Shown: positions 1 through 8,929 of the stretch, piece after piece | How positions within the stretch are numbered: position 1 is the stretch's first letter | How the letters are laid out: the number at the start of each line of letters is the position of its first letter | NCBI RefSeq assembly: GCF_040256395.1 | Contig: NZ_CP158299.1 | Coordinates: 1,145,501-1,209,500, forward strand | DNA: 64,000 nt | Source: Deinococcus sonorensis KR-87 | Lineage (GTDB): Bacteria > Deinococcota > Deinococci > Deinococcales > Deinococcaceae | Direction: 5' to 3' | Notes under the pieces: generated by a model | What the model was told of the DNA's origin: nothing | What the model saw: only the letters and a program-made list of their open reading frames with translations | Databases searched by the model: none | Made by a program: the position numbers and the translations under genes

Positions 1-401
1 AGCTGTACGCCGAACCGCAGCGGCTGGCCGCCGCCGGACTGCTTCAGGAGCAGCAGGAGCCGGATGGACGGCGCCGCAGGGTGTACCGGCTGACCGAAGC
101 CGGACAGGCGGCGCTGACCGCCTGGCTCGCCACGCCCGCCGGCAGTGGAGAACTGCGCGACCCCGGGCTGCTGAAGCTGTTCTTCGCCCCGCAGGACGAC
201 CGCGCCCTGCAGCGCGCCATTGCCGCCGAGCAGCTGAGCCTGCACCAGACCCGGCTGGACGAGTACCGGCACATCATGACGGTGCTGTGCGGCCCGGACG
301 AGCAGCAGGCGGCCCACGCCCTGCGGATGGGCCTGCTGTACGAGGAGGCCTCGGTGCAGTTCTGGTCCGGCCTGCTGGCCGAACCGGCACCCGCCGGCTG
401 A
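1..401 (+). CDS. PadR-family transcriptional regulator, C-terminal part (5' end outside window)
   Basis: The reading frame is open from base 3 and ends at a TGA. The visible part has the end of a winged helix with a basic wing (DGRRRRVYRLTEAGQAAL), then a C-terminal helical region with PadR-type dimerisation features (LLKLFFAPQDDRALQRAI). This matches the PadR/Vir_C layout, in which a winged-helix repressor is followed by a four-helix dimer module; such proteins usually control transporter or stress genes nearby. The DNA-recognition helix lies upstream of the window, so the target cannot be guessed. The family call is fairly safe; a MarR-like protein is the alternative. Confidence 0.72.
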   Translation, partial: LYAEPQRLAAAGLLQEQQEPDGRRRRVYRLTEAGQAALTAWLATPAGSGELRDPGLLKLFFAPQDDRALQRAIAAEQLSLHQTRLDEYRHIMTVLCGPDEQQAAHALRMGLLYEEASVQFWSGLLAEPAPAG

Positions 402-429
402 CCCGGGTGCTTCAGCGGACCCTGGGGTT

Positions 430-759
430 GTGGCAAGCTTGGGGCGTGCTGCTTACCTCTGCCCGGCGTCTTCGCCCCTCACCTCTGCCTTCCCGCACCG
501 TGGCCCACCCTTGCGCGCGCTGCTAGCCCTGCTGATGGTGCTGCTGGCCCTGCTGGCCGTGCTGAGCGCGGCCCTGAGCCTGGGGGCCCTGGCCAGCCTG
601 AACGGCGGCAGTTCCACGGCGCTGGCGGCCCTCTCGGCGGCCGAGGCGCTGCTGGCCGGGCGACTGCGGCTGCCGCTGGAGGCGTTCTGGCGGGCGGTGG
701 CCGAGGGCCTGCTCGCCTGCCTGCTGGTCTGGCTGGCCGCCTACGTCAAGCCGCGCTGA
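430..759 (+). CDS. small hydrophobic membrane protein, function unknown
   Basis: This frame starts 29 nt after the PadR stop and codes for up to 109 residues from a GTG at 430. A TTG at 511 or the ATG at 535 are equally possible starts, because the first ~27 residues are not membrane-like. The protein has two hydrophobic stretches (MVLLALLAVLSAALSLGAL and GLLACLLVWLAAYV) separated by an alanine-rich amphipathic segment, which suggests two membrane helices with a short basic tail. I do not recognise the family. Its position after PadR could mean co-transcription, as PadR regulators often sit beside the membrane protein they control, but this is inference. Confidence 0.5.
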   Translation: MASLGRAAYLCPASSPLTSAFPHRGPPLRALLALLMVLLALLAVLSAALSLGALASLNGGSSTALAALSAAEALLAGRLRLPLEAFWRAVAEGLLACLLVWLAAYVKPR

Positions 760-839
760 GCCGGGCAGACGCAGTTCAGACTCTCTTCATGCCGCTTCCG
801 TAGTCTCGACACAGCAGGCAGGCAGGTGGGCCCGGCAGC

Positions 840-883
840 GCGCCGCCGCACTGAACCCTCTTGGCGGTTCAGTGCGGCGGCGC
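840..883. terminator. perfect 18-bp GC-rich hairpin upstream of mreB
   Basis: Bases 840-857 and 866-883 are perfect inverted repeats with an 8-nt loop. There is no T-tract after it on either strand. It lies between the upstream small membrane gene and mreB, so it could be a terminator, an RNA structure in the mreB leader or a protein-binding palindrome. A weak promoter (TTCAGT at 868-873, 17 nt, TAGAGT at 891-896) would overlap its right arm. Confidence 0.5.
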
Positions 884-919
884 CGGATGTTAGAGTGAAC
901 TGCTTAGCGGAGGAGTCGC

Positions 920-1960
920 GTGAGATTTTCTGAAGACATTGGCATTGACCTGGGAACCGCCACCTTTCTGATCTACAGCAAGAGCCGGGGCCTGGTGTTG
1001 CAGGAACCGAGCGTGATCGCGATGACGCGCGACACCAAGGAAGTGCTGGCAGTGGGCGAGGAAGCCTACCGCATGCTGGGGCGCACCCCCGGCAACATCG
1101 TGGCGGTGCGGCCCATCAAGGACGGCGTGATCGCCGACGAGGGCCTGACCGAGAAGATGATCACCATGTTCCTGCACAAGGTGCGCGGCGGGGCAGGCCG
1201 CTGGCTGGGCCTGGGGCCGCAGCTGATGGTGGGGGTGCCCAGCGGCGTCAGCGACGTGGAGCGCCGCGCCGTGCTGCGCGCCGCGCTGAACAGCGGAGCC
1301 AAGAAAAGCTTCCTGATCGAGGAGCCGCTGGCGGCAGCCATCGGGGCAGGCCTCAAGATTGCCGAGCCGGTGGGCAGCATGGTGGTGGACATCGGCGGTG
1401 GCAGCACCGACGTGGCGGTCATCTCGCTGGGCGGCATCGTGGTGAGTGAATCGCTGCGGGTGGCCGGCAACGAGTTCGATGAGAGCATCATCCGCTACGT
1501 GCGGCGCACCCACAACGTGATGATCGGCGAGCGCACCGCCGAGGAGATCAAGGTCAAGGTGGGGGCCGCCACGCTGCTCACCGACGCCGACAACCTAGTG
1601 GCCGAGGTGCGCGGCCGCGACCTGGTGAACGGCCTGCCCAAGACTATCAGCCTGGAAAGCCGCGACGTGGTCGAGGCGCTCGAAGAGCCGGTCATGAAGA
1701 TCGTGGAGGGCGTGAAGCGGGTGCTGGAGATCACGCCGCCGGAGCTGGTCAGCGACATCATCGACCGCGGCATCGTGATGACCGGCGGCGGCTCGCTGCT
1801 GCGCAACTTCGACGACCTGCTGCGCCAGGCCACCGGCATTCCGGTGGCGGTGGCCGAGAACGCCACCGAGGCGGTGGCGGTCGGCACCGGCATGGCGCTG
1901 GAAATGATCCACCTGCTGCGCCACCACCTGGTGAGCAGCGACAACTACCTAAGACGCTGA
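920..1960 (+). CDS. mreB: rod shape-determining protein MreB
   Basis: MreB is the bacterial actin that polymerises under the inner membrane and guides cell-wall synthesis. The 346-residue length is typical. The actin fold motifs are visible: phosphate 1 (GIDLGTATFLIY, residues ~8-19), a central DIGGGSTDVAVISLGGIVV block at ~156, and the adenosine motif IVMTGGGSLLRNFD at ~285. The GTG start at 920 is supported by the purine-rich site GGAGGAG just upstream. Neither mreC, mreD nor rodA adjoins it; instead fabZ and envelope genes follow on the same strand. The N-terminal segment reads ATF where many MreB proteins have ANT. Confidence 0.93.
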   Translation: MRFSEDIGIDLGTATFLIYSKSRGLVLQEPSVIAMTRDTKEVLAVGEEAYRMLGRTPGNIVAVRPIKDGVIADEGLTEKMITMFLHKVRGGAGRWLGLGPQLMVGVPSGVSDVERRAVLRAALNSGAKKSFLIEEPLAAAIGAGLKIAEPVGSMVVDIGGGSTDVAVISLGGIVVSESLRVAGNEFDESIIRYVRRTHNVMIGERTAEEIKVKVGAATLLTDADNLVAEVRGRDLVNGLPKTISLESRDVVEALEEPVMKIVEGVKRVLEITPPELVSDIIDRGIVMTGGGSLLRNFDDLLRQATGIPVAVAENATEAVAVGTGMALEMIHLLRHHLVSSDNYLRR

Positions 1961-2005
1961 GCTGCGGCACCGGCGCTTCTCGTGTGTTCGGCTCCATACT
2001 GCCTT

Positions 2006-2449
2006 ATGACTGAATCCTCTGCTTCCCCTGCCTTCCCCATGGACATCCAGCAGGTGCTGGCCACCCTGCCGCACCGCTTTCCCTTCGTGATGGTGGACCG
2101 GGTGCTCAGCGCCGGCGACGGCACCGTGCACGCCATCAAGAACGTCTCGGTCAACGAGCCGCACTTTCAGGGTCACTTTCCCAGTGAGCCGGTGATGCCG
2201 GGCGTGCTGATCGTGGAGGCGCTGGCGCAGGCCAGCATGTTCTGCCTGCCGCTCGAACCCGGCACCATCGGCTACCTCGCCGGGGTGGAGGGGGCCCGCT
2301 TCAAGCGCAAGGTGGTGCCGGGCGACACGCTGCACCTGCACGTGCAGCTGGACTACTTCCGGCGCGGCCTGGGCAAGACCATCTGCCGCGCCGAGGTGGA
2401 CGGCGTGGTGGCGGCCGAGGCCCAGATCCTGTTCGCGGTGGGCCGGTGA
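2006..2449 (+). CDS. fabZ: 3-hydroxyacyl-[acyl-carrier-protein] dehydratase FabZ
   Basis: FabZ dehydrates 3-hydroxyacyl-ACP in type II fatty acid synthesis in the cytosol. The hot-dog fold sequence is clear: LPHRFPFVMVDRV near the N-terminus, then the catalytic-histidine region GHFPSEPVMPGVLIVEALAQ, where the H and the E of VEALAQ are the family active-site residues. I use the ATG at 2006 (147 aa). An ATG at 2039 would also give a complete protein of 136 aa, and the in-frame GTG at 1982 is less likely. A CATACT box 5 nt before the 2006 ATG hints at a leaderless start. The next gene starts 22 nt after the stop. Confidence 0.92.
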   Translation: MTESSASPAFPMDIQQVLATLPHRFPFVMVDRVLSAGDGTVHAIKNVSVNEPHFQGHFPSEPVMPGVLIVEALAQASMFCLPLEPGTIGYLAGVEGARFKRKVVPGDTLHLHVQLDYFRRGLGKTICRAEVDGVVAAEAQILFAVGR

Positions 2450-2471
2450 CCGGAGGCCGGCCGGTGGGACG

Positions 2472-3614
2472 TTGAGGCTCACCCGCTACGTCACCGGGGA
2501 GCTGCTCCCGCCGCTGTTGGCGGGGGTGGCGCTCTTCACATCGGTGCTCTCGTTTGGCTACTTCTTTGTGAGCGCGCAGTGGCTGGCCGGGGTGCCGCTG
2601 ACCCTGATCGCGCGCTGGATCGGGTATCAGATTCCCGACACGCTGGTCAAGGTGTTCCCGATGGCCGTGGTGCTGATGGTGGTGGTGGCCTTCGGGCGGC
2701 TGGCTGCCGAGCGCGAACTGGTGGCCATTCAGTCGGGCGGCATCGGGCTAGGGCGGGTGGCGCGGCCGGTGGCGGTCACGGCGGCGCTGGTGGCCGCGTT
2801 GGCGCTGTGGCTCTCGCTGTGGGTGGCCCCGCGCCTGAACGTGGAGTCGCGCGGGCTCTACTGGGACACCCTGACCGGCGCGGGGCTGTCGCAGTTGGTC
2901 GGGCGGCAGGTGGACCTGGGCGGCGGCCTGAGCCTGTCGCTGGGCGGCTATGACCCCGCCACCCGGCGGTTGACCCAGGTGCGGCTGGAGCGCTGGGGCC
3001 GCGACGCCCCGCGTCAGGGCACCCTGATCTTCGCCGACAGCGGCACCTTCGAGCAGAACGTGCTGCGGCTGCAGGGTTACAGCGTCTACACCGTGGACTA
3101 CGCGCAGGTGAACCGGCTCACCCAGGTGCCGCAGGGCGACCCGCAGGCGCTGCAGCAGGCGGTGCAGCAGGTGTTCACGGCCGTGAACGTGCCGGCCAGC
3201 ACCAGCGACGTCCTGACGCTCGACACCGGACTGACCCGCACCCAGACGCTGGCGCAGTACGCCGACACCATCGGCGCCGACGCCAACGGCTGGGCGGAAC
3301 TGGTGGGGGTGCTGCGCGCGCCGGACCGCACCCCGGCCGAGCGGCAGCAGGCCCGCCGCGAACTGAACCGCAAGCTGGCGCTGCCGGTGGGCAACCTGGT
3401 GCTGGCGCTGGCCGCCCTGCCGTTCGCGCTGCGCTACGGCCGCTCTTTGGGCGTATCGCTGGGCATCGCGCTGCTCACCTCGGTGGCGTACTACCTGGTG
3501 TTCTTCGTGGGGCTGACGGTGGCGGGCGCGGTGCCGGCCCTGACCGAGCTGGGCATCTGGTTCGCCAACCTGCTGTTCGCTGCGCTGGGCCTGTGGCAGC
3601 TGAGGCGCGCGTGA
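2472..3614 (+). CDS. LptF/LptG family (YjgP/YjgQ) permease
   Basis: This is a 380-residue inner-membrane protein of the YjgP/YjgQ family. In diderms with LPS these form the membrane part of the LptBFG transporter. Three N-terminal membrane helices (LLAGVALFTSVLSFGYFFV; VFPMAVVLMVVVAF; VTAALVAALALWLSLWVA) are followed by a large soluble beta-rich region (~120-290) and three C-terminal helices. The sequence LAAERELVAIQSGG is the typical coupling-loop motif. A TTG start at 2472 is chosen because no ATG or GTG is in frame near the preceding gene. Its stop overlaps the next gene's GTG, so the two are probably co-translated. Only one such permease is present here, and no lptB, lptA or lptC is adjacent. 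Confidence 0.85.
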   Translation: MRLTRYVTGELLPPLLAGVALFTSVLSFGYFFVSAQWLAGVPLTLIARWIGYQIPDTLVKVFPMAVVLMVVVAFGRLAAERELVAIQSGGIGLGRVARPVAVTAALVAALALWLSLWVAPRLNVESRGLYWDTLTGAGLSQLVGRQVDLGGGLSLSLGGYDPATRRLTQVRLERWGRDAPRQGTLIFADSGTFEQNVLRLQGYSVYTVDYAQVNRLTQVPQGDPQALQQAVQQVFTAVNVPASTSDVLTLDTGLTRTQTLAQYADTIGADANGWAELVGVLRAPDRTPAERQQARRELNRKLALPVGNLVLALAALPFALRYGRSLGVSLGIALLTSVAYYLVFFVGLTVAGAVPALTELGIWFANLLFAALGLWQLRRA

Positions 3615-4759
3615 CCGGCGCGCCGCCGTCCACCGGGCCGCATGCTGCTTTCGTGTTCTCAGCGGCCTTCGGGGGCGGCCACACCCAGGCGGGCCGGGCG
3701 CTGGTGGAGGCGCTGCAGGCCGAGCGGCCGGCGCTGACGTTCCATCACGGCGACTTCATCCGGTATCTCAACCGCTTCCAGCGCTTCTGGACGCTGGACG
3801 TCTACATGGCCTGGCTGCGCCACGCGCCGGAAATGTACCGGCGCTTCTACGAGTGGACCGATCAGGAGAGCGAGCCGCGCAGCATCACCGGCACCTTCCG
3901 CTGGCTGGGGCTGCCGGGACTGATGCGCGACCTGGAGGCGGCCATGCCGCAGCTGGTGCTGTCCAGCTTTCCCACCAACGTCGCGCTGGCCGACACCGCC
4001 CGGCAGCGGCTGGGCCTGCACTTCCTGAACGCCATCGTGGTCACGGACTACCGGGCGCACCACCACTGGGCCCGCCCGGAGGCCGACCTGCTGCTGGTGG
4101 CCAGCCAACAGACCCGCGCCCAGCTGCTGGCCTGGGGCGTCGCCCCAGAACGGGTGGTGGTGACGGGCATTCCGGTGGGGCCGCGCCTGCGCGCCCTGAC
4201 GGACGCAGACCCGGCGGCGCTGCGGCGCAAACACGGCCTGGACCCGGACCGGCCGCTGCTGCTGGTGTCGTCTGGGGCGCAGGGCACCTACCGGGCCCTG
4301 CCCGCCTTGCTCGATACCCTGGCGCAACTGGGCCGGCCGGTGCAGGTGCTGGTGGCCGGGGGCCAGACCGGCGCGCCCGGGGTGGAGCAGCGGGGCGGCG
4401 CCACCCTGCACCGGCTCGGCTACACTGACGCCTATCCGGAACTGCTGGCCGCCGCCGATCTGGTGGTGGGCAAGGCCGGCGGCCTGACCGTGGCCGAGAG
4501 CACTGTGCTGGGCGTGCCGCTGGTGGTGTATCAGCCGATTCCCGGCCAGGAGGAGCACAACGCCCGCTTTCTGGTGGAGCACGGGGCGGGCCTGTGGCCG
4601 CAGGACCGTTTTCAGCTGCGGCGCGAGCTGAACCGGGCGCTGGACCCGGAAGTGCGTGCCCGCCTGTCCGGAGCCGCCCGCAGCGTGGGGGTCCCGGACG
4701 CGGCCGAGCGGGGGGCCGCGGCCCTGCTCAGCGCGCTCGACGCCGGACTGGGGCGCTGA
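3611..4759 (+). CDS. MGDG synthase-like processive glycosyltransferase (GT28)
   Basis: This is a 382-residue GT-B glycosyltransferase. The N-terminal half starts with AFVFSAAFGGGHTQAGRAL, the glycine-rich nucleotide-binding signature of the MGDG-synthase domain. The C-terminal half resembles GT28, with VLVAGGQTGAPG and a donor-binding stretch AADLVVGKAGGLTVAESTVLG at ~285-305. The family (UgtP, MGD1, YkoN) adds glucose or galactose to diacylglycerol or related lipids at the membrane's inner face. The GTG at 3611 overlaps the previous TGA as GTGA; an in-frame GTG at 3593 would intrude further. The following deacetylase starts immediately after its stop, so a shared glycolipid or cell-wall role is likely. 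The exact acceptor is unknown. Confidence 0.83.
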   Translation: MTGAPPSTGPHAAFVFSAAFGGGHTQAGRALVEALQAERPALTFHHGDFIRYLNRFQRFWTLDVYMAWLRHAPEMYRRFYEWTDQESEPRSITGTFRWLGLPGLMRDLEAAMPQLVLSSFPTNVALADTARQRLGLHFLNAIVVTDYRAHHHWARPEADLLLVASQQTRAQLLAWGVAPERVVVTGIPVGPRLRALTDADPAALRRKHGLDPDRPLLLVSSGAQGTYRALPALLDTLAQLGRPVQVLVAGGQTGAPGVEQRGGATLHRLGYTDAYPELLAAADLVVGKAGGLTVAESTVLGVPLVVYQPIPGQEEHNARFLVEHGAGLWPQDRFQLRRELNRALDPEVRARLSGAARSVGVPDAAERGAAALLSALDAGLGR

Positions 4760-5977
4760 ATGCGCCGGCGGGTCGTGGGGCTGGGGGTGCTGGGCGCGGC
4801 GGTCTACGTGCTGCTGCCGTACCTGCTGGTGCAGCGCCTGGGCCTGGGCCTGATCCGCGAGGGCCGGCAGCGCCGCCGCGAGCTGGCCCTGACCTTCGAT
4901 GACGGCCCGGACCCGCTCAGCACGCCGCAGGTGCTGGACGCCCTGAAGGCGGCCGGCGCGCGCGCCACCTTCTTCGTGCTGCTGCCGCGGGCCCGGGCAC
5001 ATCCAGAGCTGCTGGAGCGCATCCGGCAGGAGGGGCATCAGCTGGAGCCGCATGCCACCCTGCACCGTCACGCCTGGCTCCGCACCCCCTGGGGCGCCTT
5101 CTTGGAGCCACAGCGGGCGGCGCGGCAACTGCAGCAGCTGACCGGCCAGCCGCCCACCGTGTACCGGCCGCCGCACGGCGCGTACACGCTCGCCACTGTG
5201 CTGGGGCTGCGCCGGGCCCGGCTGCCCGGCGCCCACTGGAGCGTTGAGGGCCGCGACTGGCACCCCGCCAGCACTCCGGACGGGGTGCGCGCGCGGCTGC
5301 TGCGCCTGATCCATCCGGGCGCGGTGGTGGTGCTGCATGACGCCGGACCGGGGGCCCGGGTCACGCTGCCGATGCTCCCCGGGCTGCTGGCCCGGCTGAC
5401 GGATCGAGGCTACCGGCTGGTGCCGCTCTCCGTGCTGGAGGGCGCCACGCCGTTGACGCCGGCGGGCCTGCCGCGCCGCCTGATCCGGCTGCTGGACCGC
5501 CTCTACGACCGGCTGGGCCGGGTGCGCCGGGTGGCGGACCGGCACGACACGCTGGTCCGCGCAGCGCTGGTGCCGTTCCCGTTGCCGGACGTGGCCCTGC
5601 CGGACGGCGGCGTGCTGCGCCGGGGCGACCCGGTGATTGAGTTCCACGTCAACAATCCGCTGATGGTGGACCTGGGGGTGCGGCAGACGATGCGTCAGGC
5701 GCCGCAGGACCTGCGGTGGCTGGCCCACGACCTGCTGCAGGACCCGGAGTGGCGTTCGGCGCGGGCGGTGTTCTGCATCAGTGCGCTGTCCCCGCTGCTG
5801 GCGCAGCTCGGCTTTGCCACGCTGCCGCTGCCGCCCGGCAGCGAGCGGCGCCTGAGCCGCTGGGCTGCGGTGCTGCGCCGCGCCTACGGCAGCCCGGTGC
5901 TCCGGACACCTCAGCCACGCGTCTCGCTGCTGAGCCTGCCCGCCTTTCTGGAGCGCTACGGCGACCCGCCGGCCTAG
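4760..5977 (+). CDS. polysaccharide deacetylase (NodB domain) with YkoP-like C-terminal domain
   Basis: The 405-residue protein starts directly after the previous stop. Residues 4-20 form a membrane anchor. The NodB domain follows, with TFDDGPD (~44-50, catalytic base and metal Asp), the HATLHRH metal-His region (~97-103), RPPHGAY (~134), GRDW (~158) and VVVLHDAG (~189). These are the five NodB motifs, so deacetylation of an N-acetylated cell-wall or capsular sugar outside the membrane is expected. The region beyond ~230, with LPDGGVLRRGDPVIEFHVNN, resembles the Bacillus YkoP domain. In B. subtilis ykoN (an MGDG-synthase-like gene) and ykoP are also neighbours, which supports the pairing. The YkoP assignment rests on pattern memory. 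Confidence 0.82.
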   Translation: MRRRVVGLGVLGAAVYVLLPYLLVQRLGLGLIREGRQRRRELALTFDDGPDPLSTPQVLDALKAAGARATFFVLLPRARAHPELLERIRQEGHQLEPHATLHRHAWLRTPWGAFLEPQRAARQLQQLTGQPPTVYRPPHGAYTLATVLGLRRARLPGAHWSVEGRDWHPASTPDGVRARLLRLIHPGAVVVLHDAGPGARVTLPMLPGLLARLTDRGYRLVPLSVLEGATPLTPAGLPRRLIRLLDRLYDRLGRVRRVADRHDTLVRAALVPFPLPDVALPDGGVLRRGDPVIEFHVNNPLMVDLGVRQTMRQAPQDLRWLAHDLLQDPEWRSARAVFCISALSPLLAQLGFATLPLPPGSERRLSRWAAVLRRAYGSPVLRTPQPRVSLLSLPAFLERYGDPPA

Positions 5978-6010
5978 CGCGCCGGCGCAGCACCTGCCAC
6001 GATCCTGTCT

Positions 6011-6750
6011 ATGAACTACGACGACTTTGCCGACCTCTACGATCACCAGTACGACAGCTACCGCGACGACCTGCACCTGTACGCGCAGCTGGCCGAGCGG
6101 GTGGGCGGGCCGGTGCTGGAGATCGGGGCCGGGACCGGCCGGGTGACCAGCCACCTGGTGCGGCGCGGGGTGGACGTGACCGGCCTGGAACCCTCGGCCC
6201 GCATGATCGGATACGCCGAGCAGCGGGCCGAGCGCGAGCGGCTGACGCTGCGGCTGGTGCAGGGGGACGTGCGGACAGTGCAGCTGCCGCAGCGGTTCGC
6301 GCTGTGCATCGCCCCCTTCAACGCCCTGATGCACCTGTACACCCCCAACGAGCAGCTGGAGGCGATGGAGAACATCCGGCGGCACCTGGAGCCGGGCGGA
6401 CAGCTGGTCTTCGACCTGTCGGTGCCGCGCTACGGGGCGCTGGCCACCCTGCGGCACGAGGGCGAGACCTTCCACCACGAGGGCCGGCGCACCGACGTGT
6501 TTCTGGTGCAGCGGCAGGATGAGCTGCGCCAGCGCATCGTCACCGAGTACTACGCCGACACCACCCACGAGCAGGGCCAGCTGACCCGGCGGCACTACAC
6601 CCTGACCCAGCGCTACTACACCCGCTACGAGGTGGAGTGGCTGCTGCGCTGCGCGGGCTTCGAGTCGCCGCGCGTGACCGGCAGCTTCCACGGCGGGCCG
6701 CTGGACGAACGCAGCGAGGTGATGGTGTTCCAGACCCGGCGGCGTGAGGG

Positions 6751-6754
<4 letters not shown>
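6011..6754 (+). CDS. class I SAM-dependent methyltransferase
   Basis: This is a 247-residue Rossmann-fold methyltransferase. Motif I is VLEIGAGTGRVTSHLVRRGV (~36-55), followed by the acidic post-I residue in DVTGLEPSARM and motif IV-like FALCIAPFNALMHL (~98-111). The C-terminal part (HYTLTQRYYTRYEVEWLLRCAGF) is the usual wrap-up of small-molecule methyltransferases of the Methyltransf_25/31 type. The N-terminal YDDFADLYDHQYD is typical of this family. Nothing identifies the substrate. The gene follows the deacetylase by 33 nt on the same strand, so it may belong to the same unit. It overlaps the convergent next gene by 4 nt. Confidence 0.85.
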
Positions 6755-7296
<542 letters not shown>

Positions 7297-7349
7297 GCTG
7301 GCATTGTGGAGGCTCAGGGGCGGGGGGTAAAGGGGGCAGTGGAGCGCAG

Positions 7350-7378
7350 CTGACCGGTCACTGACGGATTTATAAAGA
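7350..7378 (+). promoter_or_regulatory. weak promoter candidate for the subtilisin gene
   Basis: CTGACC at 7350-7355 resembles TTGACA, and TATAAAGA lies at 7371-7378 (15-17 nt spacer depending on the -10 chosen). It sits 54 nt upstream of the ATG at 7433 in an otherwise GC-rich gap. Spacing is not ideal. Confidence 0.35.
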
Positions 7379-7432
7379 ATGTCACAGCGGCCCCGGGCAG
7401 CATCGTCAGCTTGGAGCGTTCAAGTTAGAAGC

Positions 7433-8875
7433 ATGACCCTGACGCCGCGCTGGACTGCCGCTGCTGTGTTGCCACTCGTGACCTGTGGCCTGCTGATCGC
7501 CTGTGGTGGAACCGGAACCGGGGGCGTCACGCCTCCGCCCGGTAACGGTGGCGGGGGCGGCGTCCCGAAGCCGCAGTGCATCGCGCCGCTGAGCCTGCAG
7601 ACATCGGCGCAGTCGGGAGTTCAGCTGGGGACCCTGAGCGTCAGCGGCCACGCCGATCTCGCCGACTGGAGCCTGCCGCACGTGAAGGGCCAGGTGCTGC
7701 TGATCGGGGCGCCCGCCCTGCAGAGCCTGTCGCTGGCCGGAAAGCAGGCGCTGGCCGGCACGAGCCGGGAGGCGGTGCCCGGCACCAACCTGCAGCTGCT
7801 CCGCACCCCGGCGGGCCAGAGTGACCGGGCCTTTGCCGCGCAGCTGACGGGGGCGGGCCTCAGCGTGCAGCCGAACTACGTGTACAGCGCGCTGGCAAAA
7901 CCCAACGATCCCGGCTATCCGGACCCCAGCTATCCGGGCGTGCAGGTTGATGGCCAGAAGTACGATCAGGATTATCTGACCCGCATCAACGCCCAGGCCG
8001 GCTGGGACGCGGTGCAGGCCGCCGGCTGCAGCCCGGCCGGTGCGGTGGTGGCGGTGCTGGACACCGGCGTGGACCGGGCGCATCCGGACCTGACCGGTCG
8101 CCTGCTGCCCGGCTACGACTTCTGCGCCAAGGTGGACAGCGACGACAACTGCACCAGCGAGGACACCGATCCCTCCGAGGCGACCGGGGGCGACGTGGGC
8201 CACGGCACCAGCTCAGTCGGCCTGATCGGGGCCGCCACCAACAACAAGCTGGGCATCGCGGGCCTGACCTGGGGTGGCCGGAACGTCCTGCCGGTCAAGG
8301 TGTTCGGGGATACCGGCGGCGCCACCACCACCAGCCTCGCGGCGGGCATCCGGTACGCGGTCAAGCAGGGCGCCAAGGTCATCAACATGAGCCTGGGCTT
8401 TGTCGGCAGCAGCGACCCCACCATCGCGGCGGCCATCAAGGAGGCGGTCACGGCGGATGTGGTGCTGGTGGCGGCTGCCGGCAACACCCCGAATGACGGC
8501 CTGTACTACCCGGCCAGCGACCCCAACGTGCTGGCGGTGGGCGCGGTGGGGCAGTCCAACGACCTGGCTAGCTACAGCGCCCGGCCCAAGAGCGGGCAGA
8601 AGCCGCTGGATCTGGTGGCTCCGGGCGGCGTGGGCGCGTCCAGCGGCTTCAATATCCTGAGCCTGACCACCGTCGCCGACGGCAGCTACGCGCTGTGGGC
8701 CGGCACCAGCGAGGCGGCCCCTCAGGTGGCCGGCGCGGCATCCCTGATCCGGGCCTTCCGGCCCAAGCTGACCCAGGCGCAGGTCCGCAGCGTGCTGACC
8801 AGCAGCGCCAGCAGCGTCTCAGGTGGCAGGCTGCTGAATGTGGGCGCGGCGATCAAGAAGGCCGGCAGCCTGTAG
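7433..8875 (+). CDS. S8 family (subtilisin-like) serine protease, lipoprotein
   Basis: The 480-residue protein is an exported protease. The ATG at 7433 gives a lipoprotein signal with hydrophobic core and lipobox ending LLIAC, followed by a Gly/Pro-rich linker (GGTGTGGVTPPPGNGGGGG). A propeptide region follows to ~160. The S8 catalytic triad is complete: D210 in AVLDTGVD, H257 in GHGTSS and S426 in GTSEAAPQ, with the oxyanion Asn in VAAAGN. The longer frame from 7379 would place 18 polar residues before the signal, so it is rejected. It is probably anchored on the outer side of the cytoplasmic membrane or released, and degrades proteins for nutrition or turnover. Confidence 0.9.
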   Translation: MTLTPRWTAAAVLPLVTCGLLIACGGTGTGGVTPPPGNGGGGGVPKPQCIAPLSLQTSAQSGVQLGTLSVSGHADLADWSLPHVKGQVLLIGAPALQSLSLAGKQALAGTSREAVPGTNLQLLRTPAGQSDRAFAAQLTGAGLSVQPNYVYSALAKPNDPGYPDPSYPGVQVDGQKYDQDYLTRINAQAGWDAVQAAGCSPAGAVVAVLDTGVDRAHPDLTGRLLPGYDFCAKVDSDDNCTSEDTDPSEATGGDVGHGTSSVGLIGAATNNKLGIAGLTWGGRNVLPVKVFGDTGGATTTSLAAGIRYAVKQGAKVINMSLGFVGSSDPTIAAAIKEAVTADVVLVAAAGNTPNDGLYYPASDPNVLAVGAVGQSNDLASYSARPKSGQKPLDLVAPGGVGASSGFNILSLTTVADGSYALWAGTSEAAPQVAGAASLIRAFRPKLTQAQVRSVLTSSASSVSGGRLLNVGAAIKKAGSL

Positions 8876-8916
8876 GCCGGTGCGTCACGTTTGTTCGCGC
8901 CAGCAGGCGGCTCTGC

Positions 8917-8922
8917 TAGATT
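8917..8922 (+). promoter_or_regulatory. -10 box (TAGATT) of a probably leaderless LCP transcript
   Basis: TAGATT ends 7 nt before the ATG at 8930, and no ribosome-binding site is present. A TTGTTC lies 20 nt further upstream (8891-8896). Confidence 0.45.
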
Positions 8923-8929
8923 GACCGGC

